Positions 9,759-19,518 are shown, numbered from the stretch's first letter. The stretch is 64,000 nt of DNA from Rhynchopus euleeides (GCA_963210315.1 OY723255.1:1550001-1614000); one strand, 5' to 3'. Notes: a model not told the origin generated them from the letters alone. Numbers and translations are program-made.

Positions 9759-11444
9759 ATGGCGCCACAGGAGGCTTATCAGGAAGTGGGTCAGACCGAA
9801 GACGACCCGGACACCGACGAGTCGTACGGGCCAGGCATTGAAAACGGGTATGAGAGCGACCTCGCGGTGTGCGCGGGAGACAAGCTGCTGCGGCCGGCAA
9901 AGGAGGGGCGTGATGCGGGGACACACGGTGAAGCCATCGCACCGATCTGCAAGACACGGCTCGACCTCGACAGGCTGGTGGAGATGGACACGGCAGGGGA
10001 GTTGGACGGCGTGATAGATCTGATCCGGGAGCCGAGGGTATTTGAGAACGCGCTGCTGCCAGGCGCAAGGGAGGCGTTCAGACGCCACCGCAAGGTATCC
10101 CGACACATGCTGCAACACCTCGACGACCTGGAGGGCTTCGGAGTGCTGAAGGAGGCGGATGCTGCCGCCTACCTCACCCTCCCGGCTTTCACCGTGTCCA
10201 AAAAGTCGGGAGGATTACGCTTCATCGTCGACGCCAGGCCGCTCAACAAGCACATGGTCCGACCCCCGGACATGCGCCTGGACGACATCATCGAGGTGAC
10301 GCGACGCATTGCTCTCGCAGAGTGGGTCGTGATGGCGGACGCGCGGAGCTGGTTCTACCAGTTCCCAGTGCAGAAGGAAATCCAGCGCTTTTTTGGAGTC
10401 TGGGTCGGGGGTGAACGCGACGAGTTCATCAAGACATTTCTCACCGTCATGTGCATGGGCTGGTCGCACTCTCCATCTATCGCGAACAGGAGCGCAAGGG
10501 TGCTGCTCCCGCCCAGCCAGGGGATCTGCTGGATCGACAACTTCGTGGTGCTGGGGCGAACCCGAGAGGAGGTGGCGAACCAATACGCTGCTTTCCTCGG
10601 GCGGTGCAGGGAAGTCCGAGCGGCGCTGAACTTCGACGACCCACAGCACGGAAGACCGACACAGCACTTCTCCGTGTTCGGCATCGAGTTCGACTTACAA
10701 CGGCACACTTTCAGGATGGACCCGGCCTGGATCCGAAAGATCATCGAGCGCAGCGAGCTGGGGGCACTGCTCGAGGGGAGCTCGACGCCGCGCGGGGTGT
10801 TTCGGGTGTTCGGTGCGCTCGTGTGGCAGTCCTACGTCATGCGCGCCCCAATGTGCTACATGCCGGCAGCCCTTTCATTCATCCGACGAGTGGCGAAGCG
10901 GGCACACGCGGAAGGGGGTACGTGGGATGCAGTATGCACAGTACCCACCTCGGTGCAGCGTGAGACTGTGGACCGTATGCGCTTCATCGCAGTGAACGAC
11001 TGGCGGGCCGCGACTGACCCCCCCTTCGTGGTATCGCTATGGACAGATGCATCATCGCGCGAGTGGGCCGCCATTCTAGTCAGGCCAGAGGGGGAGACAG
11101 TCGCACAGGGAACGTTCCGCGGAGCGGACGAGGGGGCGCACATTTTCCTAAAGGAGGCACACGCCGTCTGGCAAGGCCTGCGACTGGCTCAGAGGTATAC
11201 AGACATGACCGTGACATGCTACATCGACAACCTCCCCCTTGTGTTCTCGATGCGCAGGGGCCACTGCTCCAACTTCCGCGGCAACCTGGTGTTGCAGGAG
11301 ATCTTCACCATCGCCCGGAAGAATAGGATGCGGCTCCGACCGCAGTGGGTGGCTTCCCAGGACCAGAGAGCTGACGAATACACCCGGGGTAAGCAAGCGG
11401 CAGACCCGGCTTTCCTGGAGACACGCCCGATACCCGGCGCGTAA
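9759..11444 (+). CDS. Reverse transcriptase-RNase H (ORF3 of the retroelement)
   Basis: 561 residues from the ATG at 9759; the frame is open further upstream, overlapping the recombinase, so a -1 frameshift fusion is also possible. RT motifs: KKSGGLRFIVDARPLN (about 148-163), motif A VVMADARSWFYQFPV with Asp194, motif B MCMGWSHSPS (about 231-240), motif C CWIDNFVV with Asp260. The usual second Asp of the xxDD box is Asn261. RNase H positions: Asp430 in LWTDASS, Glu466 in LKEAHAV, Asp490 in CYIDN and an Asp in QDQRADE (about 535-539). It copies the element RNA and removes the template. Relation to the DIRS/VIPER RT group is inferred from the linked recombinase and the split repeats. Confidence 0.85.
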   Translation: MAPQEAYQEVGQTEDDPDTDESYGPGIENGYESDLAVCAGDKLLRPAKEGRDAGTHGEAIAPICKTRLDLDRLVEMDTAGELDGVIDLIREPRVFENALLPGAREAFRRHRKVSRHMLQHLDDLEGFGVLKEADAAAYLTLPAFTVSKKSGGLRFIVDARPLNKHMVRPPDMRLDDIIEVTRRIALAEWVVMADARSWFYQFPVQKEIQRFFGVWVGGERDEFIKTFLTVMCMGWSHSPSIANRSARVLLPPSQGICWIDNFVVLGRTREEVANQYAAFLGRCREVRAALNFDDPQHGRPTQHFSVFGIEFDLQRHTFRMDPAWIRKIIERSELGALLEGSSTPRGVFRVFGALVWQSYVMRAPMCYMPAALSFIRRVAKRAHAEGGTWDAVCTVPTSVQRETVDRMRFIAVNDWRAATDPPFVVSLWTDASSREWAAILVRPEGETVAQGTFRGADEGAHIFLKEAHAVWQGLRLAQRYTDMTVTCYIDNLPLVFSMRRGHCSNFRGNLVLQEIFTIARKNRMRLRPQWVASQDQRADEYTRGKQAADPAFLETRPIPGA

Positions 11445-11503
11445 CTTCCGCGGCCGTCCCGAGAGACCAGGGACGGCCACGTCCCTCCGGATGAGGGTCC
11501 TGA

Positions 11504-11731
11504 GTGGAAGCGTCAACGCATCACAAACAAAATACGAGTAAAGAGCGGCTGTACTGGAGTGACATTTTTTACGCACACTTGTGAGCAGAAAATGTCACTC
11601 CACCACAGCCAAACGTGCTCCGCACACCACTAGCCTCCCCCATCACAGGAGTTGAGGTTTTGTGTGTGGAAGCGTCAACGCATCACAAACAAAATACGAG
11701 TAAAGAGCGGCTGTACTGGAGTGACATTTTT
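11504..11731 (+). repeat. B1-A2-B2 terminal repeats of the retroelement
   Basis: B1 11504-11569, A2 11566-11682, B2 11666-11731. B1 and A2 overlap in a short T run; A2 and B2 overlap by GTGGAAGCGTCAACGCA. B ends GGAGTGACATTTTT. This arrangement lets a full-length circle form by recombination and is diagnostic of PAT/Ngaro/VIPER-type elements. Confidence 0.85.
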
Positions 11732-11782
11732 CAACGTCAGATGCTTCGAGCGGCATCCTCTCTCCCCCGCCCCTCTGTCGAA

Positions 11783-12098
11783 GAGTCCTGCACTGGGCAG
11801 ACTTTTGTGGACTTTTCTCGGACTTTTGTGGACTTTTCTTTGACTTTTTCTTGACTTTTTTTTGAGCTGTTGACTTTTTTTTGACTTTTTCTTGACTTTT
11901 CCTTGACTTTCTGGACTTTTCTTTGACTTTTCTTGGACTTTTTCTTGACTTTTTGGCTTTTTGACTTTTTTTGACTTTTCTTTGACTTTTCCTTGACTTT
12001 TTCTTGACTCTGGCAGACTAAAAAAAGTCAAGAAAAAGTCAAAAAAATAAAAAAAAAAGTCTGCGGAACTCTGCCAGACTCAACCAGAGTAGGATGTA
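11783..12098. repeat. Right arm of the large inverted repeat
   Basis: Reverse complement of 5518-5918 without the MITE. It contains the empty MITE target site GAGCTGTTGAC (11864-11874), and its reverse complement starts TTCATACATCCTACTCTGG. The stretch between the retroelement end (11731) and this arm is only ~50 bp of original element interior. Confidence 0.75.
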
Positions 12099-12331
12099 TG
12101 AACTTTAGCCAAAAAAAATTGGCTAAAGTCACCTCGACTTTAGCCAAAAAAAAGGGGAGGGGGGCCGGGGGGGCTGGGGTTGGGGGTCAGGTCGGGGGGA
12201 GGGCCACTGCACCACACCAAACAGAAACACGGATCAGACACAATTAAAATGTCACAGAGCAAGCCAACAAAGCAGACGACCCTGCTCGCAGGCAGGGGGA
12301 CGCAGGCAGCGCACACAGAATCGTACGCCAG

Positions 12332-12395
12332 AGGAACAGATGCTCACTACCGTGGCCTCCGGCGGCTGGGGGGCTCCGCCCCCCAGACCCCCCTG
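12332..12395 (+). repeat. Dispersed GC-hairpin repeat (copy 2)
   Basis: Begins GGAACAGATGCTCACTACCG. Preceded by the extended-family context GACGCAGGCAGCGCACACAG. Confidence 0.8.
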
Positions 12396-12513
12396 TGCTG
12401 TATACCTGTCTTGCACCCAACCCTTTGATATTACATCAGGGAATGGAGTGCAGACCACCCTCAGTAGCCTCAGGAGGACGCAGCCAGCTCATGCAGAATC
12501 TGTACACCTGCAA

Positions 12514-12578
12514 GGAACAGATGTTCACTACCGTGGCCTCCGGCGGCTGGGGGGCTCCGCCCCCCAGACCCCCCTTGT
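12514..12578 (+). repeat. Dispersed GC-hairpin repeat (copy 3)
   Basis: Begins GGAACAGATGTTCACTACCG. The same extended upstream context (GACGCAGCCAGCTCATGCAG) is shared with copies 2 and 5, so the true element is about 110 bp. Confidence 0.8.
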
Positions 12579-13290
12579 GGCATGTGCCTGTCTTGTAGCC
12601 AGGTCCTTGTGCACGGGGCTGCGACATGTTGGTCCCGGAGCCCATTTTTTGGACTATCCTCCGGCGCCCGAGGCTCAATCCGAGCACTGGTCCCTGAGAG
12701 AGGAGCCGGGAGGTGACCCATTCAGTGCAAGACTCACTTGCCGGGGGGTCCGTCAAAAAATCGGGGAACGCCTCACATTTAAGCCCAAATGAGCGTAGAT
12801 TTCGCCCCTATAAAATGCCCTGCGTGTGCAGCATGTGAAAAAAAAATTCTGGCTTGATTTTAGACTTTAGCCACTTTTGCTTTTCCGGGGAAAAAAATCG
12901 GGCTCATAGCGGAAACCCTGAAACCCACCCACCAAAAAAAATTCTGGGGTTTCCCGGATTTATACCTTTTTTTTTTTTTTCCCCCCAGACCAGCAACATA
13001 GGCAACTGCTGGTCTCGAGACCAGCTGGACCCCCCAAGCTACATGCCTGCAACAGAGCATATACCAACACAGCACAGGCTAACACAACACTGGAGCCAGG
13101 ACTGTACAACCTGCATAATTATCGGGAAGGGTGGGGGGGTGGGGGGAGGGTGGGGGCCTCCCTTGGTTGCTCCTTCTTCTGCTTCGCTGCCCCCACCCTC
13201 ACCCTCACCACCACCCCCATCCACAGCTGACACCCACACCGGAGCCTCGCCCAGCACCCCCTCCCCCCCCACCCCCCTTCACGGTGGCCT

Positions 13291-13368
13291 CACGGTGGGA
13301 TCTTGTAAATTTTACATGTATAACTACAAGTATAATACATGTATTATACATGTATAATACTTGCATGT
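13291..13368 (+). repeat. Dispersed repeat rich in TACATGTA palindromes
   Basis: Runs from CACGGTGGGATCTTGTAAAT through repeated TACATGTATAATAC units to CTTGCATGT. An almost identical inverted copy lies at 21684-21762; a shorter relative is at ~19196-19250. Confidence 0.75.
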
Positions 13369-13398
13369 CAACTATTATACATCAGTCCTATTCGTGGT

Positions 13399-14028
13399 AA
13401 TTTACCCCCCCCCCCCCCCAAAATTTACCCCCCCCCCTTATATTACCCCCTTTTTCGGAAATTTTGGGTTCAGGCCCCAGAAACTTGGTAATTTACCCCC
13501 CCCCACCCCCCCTTTGGCTGGGGGGGTGGGGGGAAAATACCCATTTTTTGGCTGGTCGGGGGGTAAATTTACCCCCTCCGCTGGGTGGTGGGGGGGTAAT
13601 TTACCACCCCCTTTGCCTGGTAGGGGGGTAAATTCCCCCCCCCTACCTGGTAAGAGGGGGTAAATTTACCCCCCACCAGGCTAAGGGGGGTAAATTACCC
13701 CCTGGCCCTCCCCAGCAAAGGGGGGGTAATTTGTTCCCGCTCTTACTGGGGGGTAATTTACCCCCTCCCAGGCCAAAGGGGTAGTTGCCACCCCTTTACC
13801 CGTAGGGAGGGTAAATTTGCCCCCTTGTACTGGGGAGGGGGGTAATTTACCCCCCTACCCACCACCGGAGAAGGGGGTAAATTACCCCCCAGTAAGGGCG
13901 GGGGCAATTTACCCCCCCCTTTACTGGGGAGGGCCAGGGGGGTAATTTACCCCCTCCCCGGGCAAAGGGGGCGGCACATATATACCCCCCTTTGCCTGGA
14001 AGGGGGGGTAAATTACCCCCCAGGGGGG
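13399..14028. repeat. Array of GGGGTAAATTTACCCC-type palindromes
   Basis: About 630 bp made of more than a dozen short palindromes in which G runs, (T)AAATTTA and C runs alternate, separated by spacers such as CTGGCAAAGG. A related stretch, inverted with respect to the first part, is at 19075-19190. Each unit could form a hairpin; the G runs could also form quadruplexes. No ORF of note. Confidence 0.7.
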
Positions 14029-14035
14029 TGTCGAC

Positions 14036-14235
14036 TTTTACCGGGATTTCCCGGCTTTTCCCGGAAATTCCCGGTTCCCTGGTTTTTTTCCCTTGGCGAA
14101 AATCCGTGAAAAAATCACCTCCGGAAGCCGGAAAAACCGGGAATCCAAAACCGGGAATGAAACTGAATCGACACCCCAAATTCCCGGTTTTTCCCGGTTT
14201 TCCCGGTTCCCGGTTTCTCGGGCCTGGGTTGTCGT
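14036..14235. repeat. CCCGG/CCGGG-rich degenerate array
   Basis: Closely spaced TTTCCCGG and CCGGGAA units in both orientations over ~200 bp, with no coding potential. It ends near GGCCTGGGTTGTCG and is followed by T-rich sequence. Confidence 0.55.
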
Positions 14236-14523
14236 AAGGCCGGGGTTTGTAGGGGGAGATGCTCGCATTTTTTTTTCGGGGCCAAAATAGGCAGGGTATA
14301 AGATAGACTTTTTTTCTGGCGCCGTTTTCCGGTTTTTCTGGTTTTGAAAATTTTTCGCGCGCGCCTTCGGCGCGCGCGACCCGCGCAAACCCTCCCAGAA
14401 TCTGAGAGGGCCCGGTGCCTGCGCGCGTCCTGTCGTACTGAGGCTGCTTGGTGGGGCAGGCGCAGCAGCTGCTTTGAAAGTTTGGACTCTCGCCCAAAAA
14501 ACCGGTCTGGTGCAATGCTTTTA

Positions 14524-14588
14524 CACAGGGGGGTCTGGGGGGCGGAGCCCCCCAGCCGCCGGAGGCCACGGTAGTGAACATCTGTTCC
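14524..14588 (-). repeat. Dispersed GC-hairpin repeat (copy 4)
   Basis: Same ~65-bp unit as at 5237, minus orientation. Confidence 0.8.
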
Positions 14589-15391
14589 CTACAGTCTGGA
14601 TTCGCTTGTAAGTAGGAAGGCTTCGCTGTATCGCAGCCCGGCCAGCAGGAGATCACTGGTCCTTGAGGGTTCAACCTTCAGGGTGGAGGAGGACGGGGGA
14701 GCGACCACTCGTGACAGGTGTGCGTTGTGGGTGGAGTGGGTGCACGACAGAATGGCCAAAGGGTCCACGAGATCTCTGCACACATTCCGTTATCGAAGAG
14801 ATGGGCACCTAGCTGTGACGACAGGCAACAAACAAATCTCATCTGTTAGTTGCCCCCAATAGGCTTGGCGACCTTCAAGACTGCTTGAAAGTCGTTTGAG
14901 TTCTCGTCTCAGCCCTCCAGACTGCAGTCTTAGACTCCCTCTTAGACATGGTGGCTGGAGTCCACCATGTGTGCACCTTCAAAACAGAAGAGACCTGCAT
15001 GACGAGGGCATCACCACCCACCGGGCCACCCGCTAGGTCCATTTTTCTTCTCCGCTTCTCTGCCTTCTTTGGACTATTTGAGCTCTGTGCGGATCACGAT
15101 GGGGTCACTTTCTATTTTTTTATGGCGTTTTTTCTGACTGTTTTACTGTCCCAAAATCACAAAAAAAACCGCCAAAAATGAGACCGACCTTTTTTTTTTT
15201 TCCAGAAAACCGGGAACCGGGAAACCCTGGTTTTGAAAACCGGAAAACCAGACCTATCTTATCCCCTGAAAATAGGTAGTTTCTGGACATCTGAGGGCAC
15301 TGCGACCACGCACAGGCCTCGGAAACGCGATTCTCGGGCCTCAAATGAGAGACAGGTCCACACGAAAAAACGAATAGTGATGAACCCACAG
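14589..15391. other. Intergenic region, no supported gene
   Basis: Only short unsupported reading frames. About 15085-15120 contains a relative of the dispersed ACGATCCGCACGGA repeat (here GTGCGGATCACGATGGGGTC). 15280-15345 is a diverged relative of the repeat at 57268-57366. Confidence 0.4.
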
Positions 15392-16362
15392 AGGTTGCCC
15401 CATGCCTTGGAACCTATCTGCGAGGTTGCCCCATGCCTGGGAACCTATGTTAGAGGTTGCCCCATGCCTTGGAACCTATCTGCGAGGTTGCCCCATGCCT
15501 TGGAACCTATGTGAGAGGTTGCCCCATGCCTTGGAACCTATCTGCGAGGTTGCCCCATGCCTTGGAACCTATCTGCGAGGTTGCCCCATGCCTGGGAACC
15601 TATGTGAGAGGTTGCCCCATGCCTTGGAACCTATCTGCGAGGTTGCCCCATGCCTGGGAACCTATGTGAGAGGTTGCCCCATGCCTTGGAACCTATGTTA
15701 GAGGTTGCCCCATGCCTTGGAACCTATCTGCGAGGTTGCCCCATGCCTTGGAACCTATCTGCGAGGTTGCCCCATGCCTGGGAACCTATCTGCGAGGTTG
15801 CCCCATGCCTGGGAACCTATCTGCGAGGTTGCCCCATGCCTTGGAACCTATCTGCGAGGTTGCCCCATGCCTTGGAACCTATGTTAGAGGTTGCCCCATG
15901 CCTTGGAACCTATCTGCGAGGTTGCCCCATGCCTGGGAACCTATCTGCGAGGTTGCCCCATGCCTGGGAACCTATCTGCGAGGTTGCCCCATGCCTTGGA
16001 ACCTATCTGCGAGGTTGCCCCATGCCTTGGAACCTATCTGCGAGGTTGCCCCATGCCTTGGAACCTCTCTGCGAGGTTGCCCCATGCCTGGGAACCTATG
16101 TTAGAGGTTGCCCCATGCCTTGGAACCTATCTGCGAGGTTGCCCCATGCCTTGGAACCTATGTTAGAGGTTGCCCCATGCCTTGGAACCTATCTGCGAGG
16201 TTGCCCCATGCCTTGGAACCTATCTGCGAGGTTGCCCCATGCCTGGGAACCTATCTGCGAGGTTGCCCCATGCCTGGGAACCTATGTTCGAGGTTGCCCC
16301 ATGCCTGGGAACCTATCTGCGAGGTTGCCCCATGCCTTAGAAACTGTCTGCGAGGTTGCCCC
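15392..16362 (+). repeat. 31-bp satellite array
   Basis: About 31 tandem copies of a unit containing GGTTGCCCCATGCCTTGG plus AACCTATCTGCGA. Variation is confined to a few positions (CTTGG/CTGGG, TCTGCGAG/TGTTAGAG/TGTGAGAG). The period is not a multiple of 3 and the + strand has no stop in any frame, which creates long spurious ORFs. The array ends ~145 bp before the start codon of the USP-like gene. Confidence 0.95.
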
Positions 16363-16508
16363 ATGACTTGGGTCTTTCCGTCTGCCCCCCCCTCCCCCTG
16401 TCCTCTCTCCTCCTCCGCAGGCCCCTCTATCTTTTGTTAATCTGGTGTTTCTTGCTGCCTGCATGCTCTATCACGACACCGTCATTCGCAGGTTTTTTTT
16501 GTGGCAGT

Positions 16509-17784
16509 ATGTCTGTCAGTGATGTCTCTGATGCCGTTCTTCTCCTTGGGAACCTGCATGATGTTAAGAATCTTGCCGAACTTGTGCATGAACGGATGGG
16601 TCCTGACGTCACACTTCGAGCTGTGCAATCCGGTCTTGGTTCGATTGCTGGGCAACCGAAGGGGGGGAGTTCCGTGTCTGTGCGCAAGGGTGTGTTGACT
16701 CGCCATGGACAAAAGAAGAAATGTCGCCGTGACAGCAAAGAAATTCGCTGGTGCGTTCATCCTAGTCTTCCCGCCTGTCCGTTGTGCGCGAGTCCCACGC
16801 CTGCTACCGTCTCGCCTGCCTCGTCTGTAGCAGTTCCTCAGGTGGGAAGTTGCTCTGCACCCCCCTCAACGAGTACTGATCCGGAGACACCGCCCCACTG
16901 CCCTGCCGCTGCGCCGACGTCTCCGCCCACATCTTCCTCTTCGGCGACGATACAACCTCCTGCCGCCCCCCCGATGTCTTGTACACCCCTCGCACCGACC
17001 CCACCCCACAGCCCTGCCGCTGCGCCGACGTCTCCGCCCACATCTTCCTCTTCGGCGACGATACAACCTCCTGCCGCCCCCCCGATGTCTTGTACACCCC
17101 TCGCACCGACCCCACCCCACTGCCCTGCCGCTGCGCCCACGTCTCCGCCTACATCTCACCTTCACAGTCAGTCAGCTGCTCCTGCTGCTCCAGCTGTGCC
17201 TCTGGCACCCAGACTGCCCGACGAGCCAGTCGTGGCCTGTGGCTTGCCCAACCTTGGCAGTACCTGTTACCTGAACAGTGTATTGCAGTTGCTGCGTGGG
17301 TGTGTAGAGGTGCGGCCGAGGTATCATCCTTCCGAGATTCTTTCGGTGGAGCCTCCGACCTTCAGTGTCCTTCCCACGTGCCTTTCCCTTTTTTAACCAA
17401 AGAAAGGAGCAGATCACGTCCATGTGGTGTGACTTACTTAGCGACTTGGATATCGTATCAGTTCTCGTGCGGTCGTCTCTCGTGGACTGTTTGTTGTTCC
17501 GTCAGCGGCATTCTGCCGGTGTGCCGTACCGTGTCGCAGATCAGACCGGACTGACAGGAGGCCCCCGCCCCCCCCCCCCCCTACTCCCACTGGCCGTTGC
17601 GGATGCTTGCTGCAGCAAGCTTGGGGTTTGTCCAGCGGATGCTTTTTCATCACATGTCATTCACATATCATCGGGTTCTTCGGGTGTCCCATTCAAAAAA
17701 ACACCCGAAAAATATCACAACTTTGCTAAACTGGACCCAACTCTGGTGCCCCTGACGACCCCATATTGCGTAGTTTGTGCGTAG
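16509..17784 (+). pseudogene. Ubiquitin-specific-protease-like gene, truncated after the Cys box
   Basis: ATG at 16509, 18 nt after a TTCGCAG acceptor-like site. The N-terminal ~250 residues include a Pro/Ser/Ala-rich section with a 37-residue tandem repeat (111-bp period from ~16901). Then comes GLPNLGSTCYLNSVLQLL, a good match to the USP/UCH catalytic Cys box (consensus GLxNLGNTCYxNSxLQ). An 82-bp GT-AG intron (17321-17402; CCGAG|GTATCA ... ACCAAAG|A) joins in frame to KEQITSMWCDLLSDLDIVSV. The remainder runs into poly-C and repeat sequence and stops at 17784; the His box and most of the ~300-residue USP fold are absent. It is either a 3'-truncated pseudogene or a gene with further exons I cannot see. 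It would be a deubiquitinase if intact. Confidence 0.6.
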
Positions 17785-17790
17785 TGAAAA
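17764..17790 (+). repeat. Direct repeat flanking 17791-18687 (left copy)
   Basis: ATTGCGTAGTTTGTGCGTAG followed by TGAAAA recurs at 18688-18712. In both places it follows CCCC- or GACC-rich sequence. The ~0.9 kb between them contains the minus-strand ORF pair, so the two copies may bound an inserted unit. Confidence 0.55.
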
Positions 17791-17836
17791 GGGGGGGGGG
17801 GTCTCATTTTTTGATTTACTCAGCCATTCTCTGTCT

Positions 17837-18432
17837 CTATGCCGGGACCCCAAACTCAAGGAGTTCTTGCTGTTCCGGGGTCAGTGAGGGTGCAGGCGCT
17901 TCAGGTGCTGCAGGTTCTTCAGGTGCTGCAGCGCTGGCAGCCTTCGGTGCGGGTTTCGACGCAGTCTTTGCAGGTCTCTTTGGGGGTGCCCTTTGGCGCG
18001 GTGCCTGCTTCAGCTCGTCGGGTGGAAGCATCAACGCATCATTAAGCGGTGCCTGCTTCAGCTCCTCCGGGTGGAAGCGTCAACGCATCATTAAGGAAGA
18101 AGGAAGCACAGTTGCTACGCTTTTTTGCAGCTGCAGGAAACGACACCATACCCAACAACAATCCCCAGACCGTCGAGGGAGAGTGGGCGCCTGGATCCCG
18201 TGACACAGATCTCTAGTGCCGTTGTGATCCCCTCGGATAACGTCTCCTGGACGTTGTCAGCGGAGGTTGCCTGTGTGGCGGTGACCTCCGTATACCCCGC
18301 GGGATCCAGTGCCAGTAGCGCCTTCTTCAGCTTTTCGTCGACCCCTCGGCCGACGCTCTCCTTGATGTCAAGGGCCACCTTCAGGGTGGCACCTCGCAGC
18401 GCCCTGAAGGCTGTGATCGTATCATCATTCAC
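17837..18432 (-). pseudogene. Unrecognised ORF pair split by GTGGAAGCG repeats
   Basis: Read on the minus strand, 18432-18115 encodes a regular-looking 105-residue protein (ALRGATLKVALDIKESVGRG, KLKKALLALDPAGYTEV) ending at TAG. After about 80 bp a second ORF, 18034-17837, encodes a Lys/Pro/Ala-rich tail (PPKRPAKTASKPAPKAA) ending LTPEQQELLEFGVPA. Between and overlapping them are two tandem 48/49-bp units (17998-18094), each containing GTGGAAGC(A/G)TCAACGCATCA, the motif of the YR-retroelement A/B junction. The two ORFs may once have been one protein, interrupted by this repeat. Function unknown; a retroelement gag is possible from the adjacency but not shown. Confidence 0.35.
17998..18094 (+). 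repeat. Tandem pair carrying the retroelement junction motif
   Basis: Two units of GCGGTGCCTGCTTCAGCTC plus GTGGAAGCRTCAACGCATCA plus TTAA. The second continues GGAAGAAGGAAGCACAGTTG, which matches the sequence after the motif at 42573. Confidence 0.7.
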
Positions 18433-19518
18433 AATCTCGAGGGTGTTCTACGCGGCTCCTGGAACTCACTTCCTTCTCAGGTGTTTCTGGGCATGGGGCA
18501 ACCTTGCCCAGGTGTTTCTGGAGTCCCGCCCCACATGTCGTGCGTTCTTTCGTACGGTGTATAGTGAGTTCTGGCAATAATTTTTTGCTCGGTCAGCGCA
18601 GTGCCTCCAGTCCTGTCTCAGTAGCCACACAGAAAGGGGGACCAAAAAAAACTGGGGGGGGACCAAAAAGCGAGACCCCCCCCCCAGATTGCGTAGTTTG
18701 TGCGTAGTGAAAAAGGGGTAAATCAGGGGCACCAAACTCCCCATACTCTTTTTTTCGCCTTTTTTCATCGAAATTCAGCGTTTTTTCCCCGATTTTTTTA
18801 AATTTTTTTGACAAAATTGGATATAATCGACACCCCCCCCAGTTACCCCCACTACCCAGTCAGAAGGGAGGTAATTTACCCCCTCTTTGCCGCCAGGGGA
18901 GGGTAATTGGCTGTGAGGTAGGCACCACACACCCCACCGCATGCATGTGACAGGACCAATCATGCCGAAGGAAGTGCCCGAGGGCCTGGGTGATGCCAGG
19001 GTAGGTCACCCACAGGCCCTGGGCGCCCTCTCACCCCCCTATGGCCTACCAAAAAAACCGGCCACCCCAGAACATGGTAATTTACCCCCCCCCCCCCCCC
19101 TTGACCCGTAATTTACCCCCCCCCTTATATTACCCCCCTTTTCCCAAAATTTCCGGTCAGGCGACCCAAAGGGGGGGGGGTAAATGACCACGAATAGGAC
19201 TGATGTATAATACATGTATATGCCTGAAATATACATGTAAAATTCACTAAACACGGAGTGTTTAGTATTTTCAAAGGCCGGGGTCCCTCCCTCCCTCCCT
19301 CCCTCCCCCCCTCCCTCCCTCCCCAGGGGGGTTTATACCTGAAATTTCGTGATACCGCACGAACCGATGGATTCGATATCTGTGCCGAAAAAATAGTCAC
19401 CGTGAATTTTTTGGGGGGTGTACGTATTCACCGTGATATGGGGCGTAGCTGAGAAAAAGAGGTTTAATTACTTCCCGGCCGAACCCAATTTCGATTTTTT
19501 TGGCTGAAAAATGGGTGA
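18433..19518. other. Intergenic region with poly-C/G palindrome array
   Basis: No gene. Contains the right copy of the ATTGCGTAG direct repeat (18688-18712), a C/G array at ~19075-19190 related to 13399-13450 in inverted orientation, a TACATGTA relative at ~19196-19250, and a TCCC tandem tract at ~19284-19323. Confidence 0.5.

Larger units (their letters stand above)
6864..11731 (+). mobile_element. VIPER/Ngaro-like tyrosine-recombinase retrotransposon, full length
   Basis: A 4868-bp element with the split-direct-repeat plan A1-ORFs-B1-A2-B2: A1 6864-6980 equals A2 11566-11682 (117 bp, no mismatch seen) and B1 11504-11569 equals B2 11666-11731 (66 bp, no mismatch seen). Identical repeats imply a recent insertion. 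It encodes a gag-like protein, a tyrosine recombinase and an RT-RNase H in that order. As I recall, this gene order is that of trypanosomatid VIPER elements, whereas DIRS/Ngaro elements usually place the recombinase last. The element sits inside an older inverted-repeat element with no target duplication visible, as expected for recombinase-mediated insertion. Confidence 0.85.
12099..13290. other. Intergenic region with two hairpin-repeat copies
   Basis: Holds a small inverted repeat of ACTTTAGCCAAAAAAAA type (about 12112-12165), two GC-hairpin repeats, and homopolymer tracts. No gene is supported. Confidence 0.5.

Noticed and set aside
15392..16362. CRISPR array
   Set aside because: Units are contiguous 31-bp repeats with no unique spacers, and the genome is eukaryotic.
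15650..16366. 238-residue ORF in the 31-bp satellite
   Set aside because: Exists only because the repeat unit lacks stops; all three + frames give the same periodic peptide.
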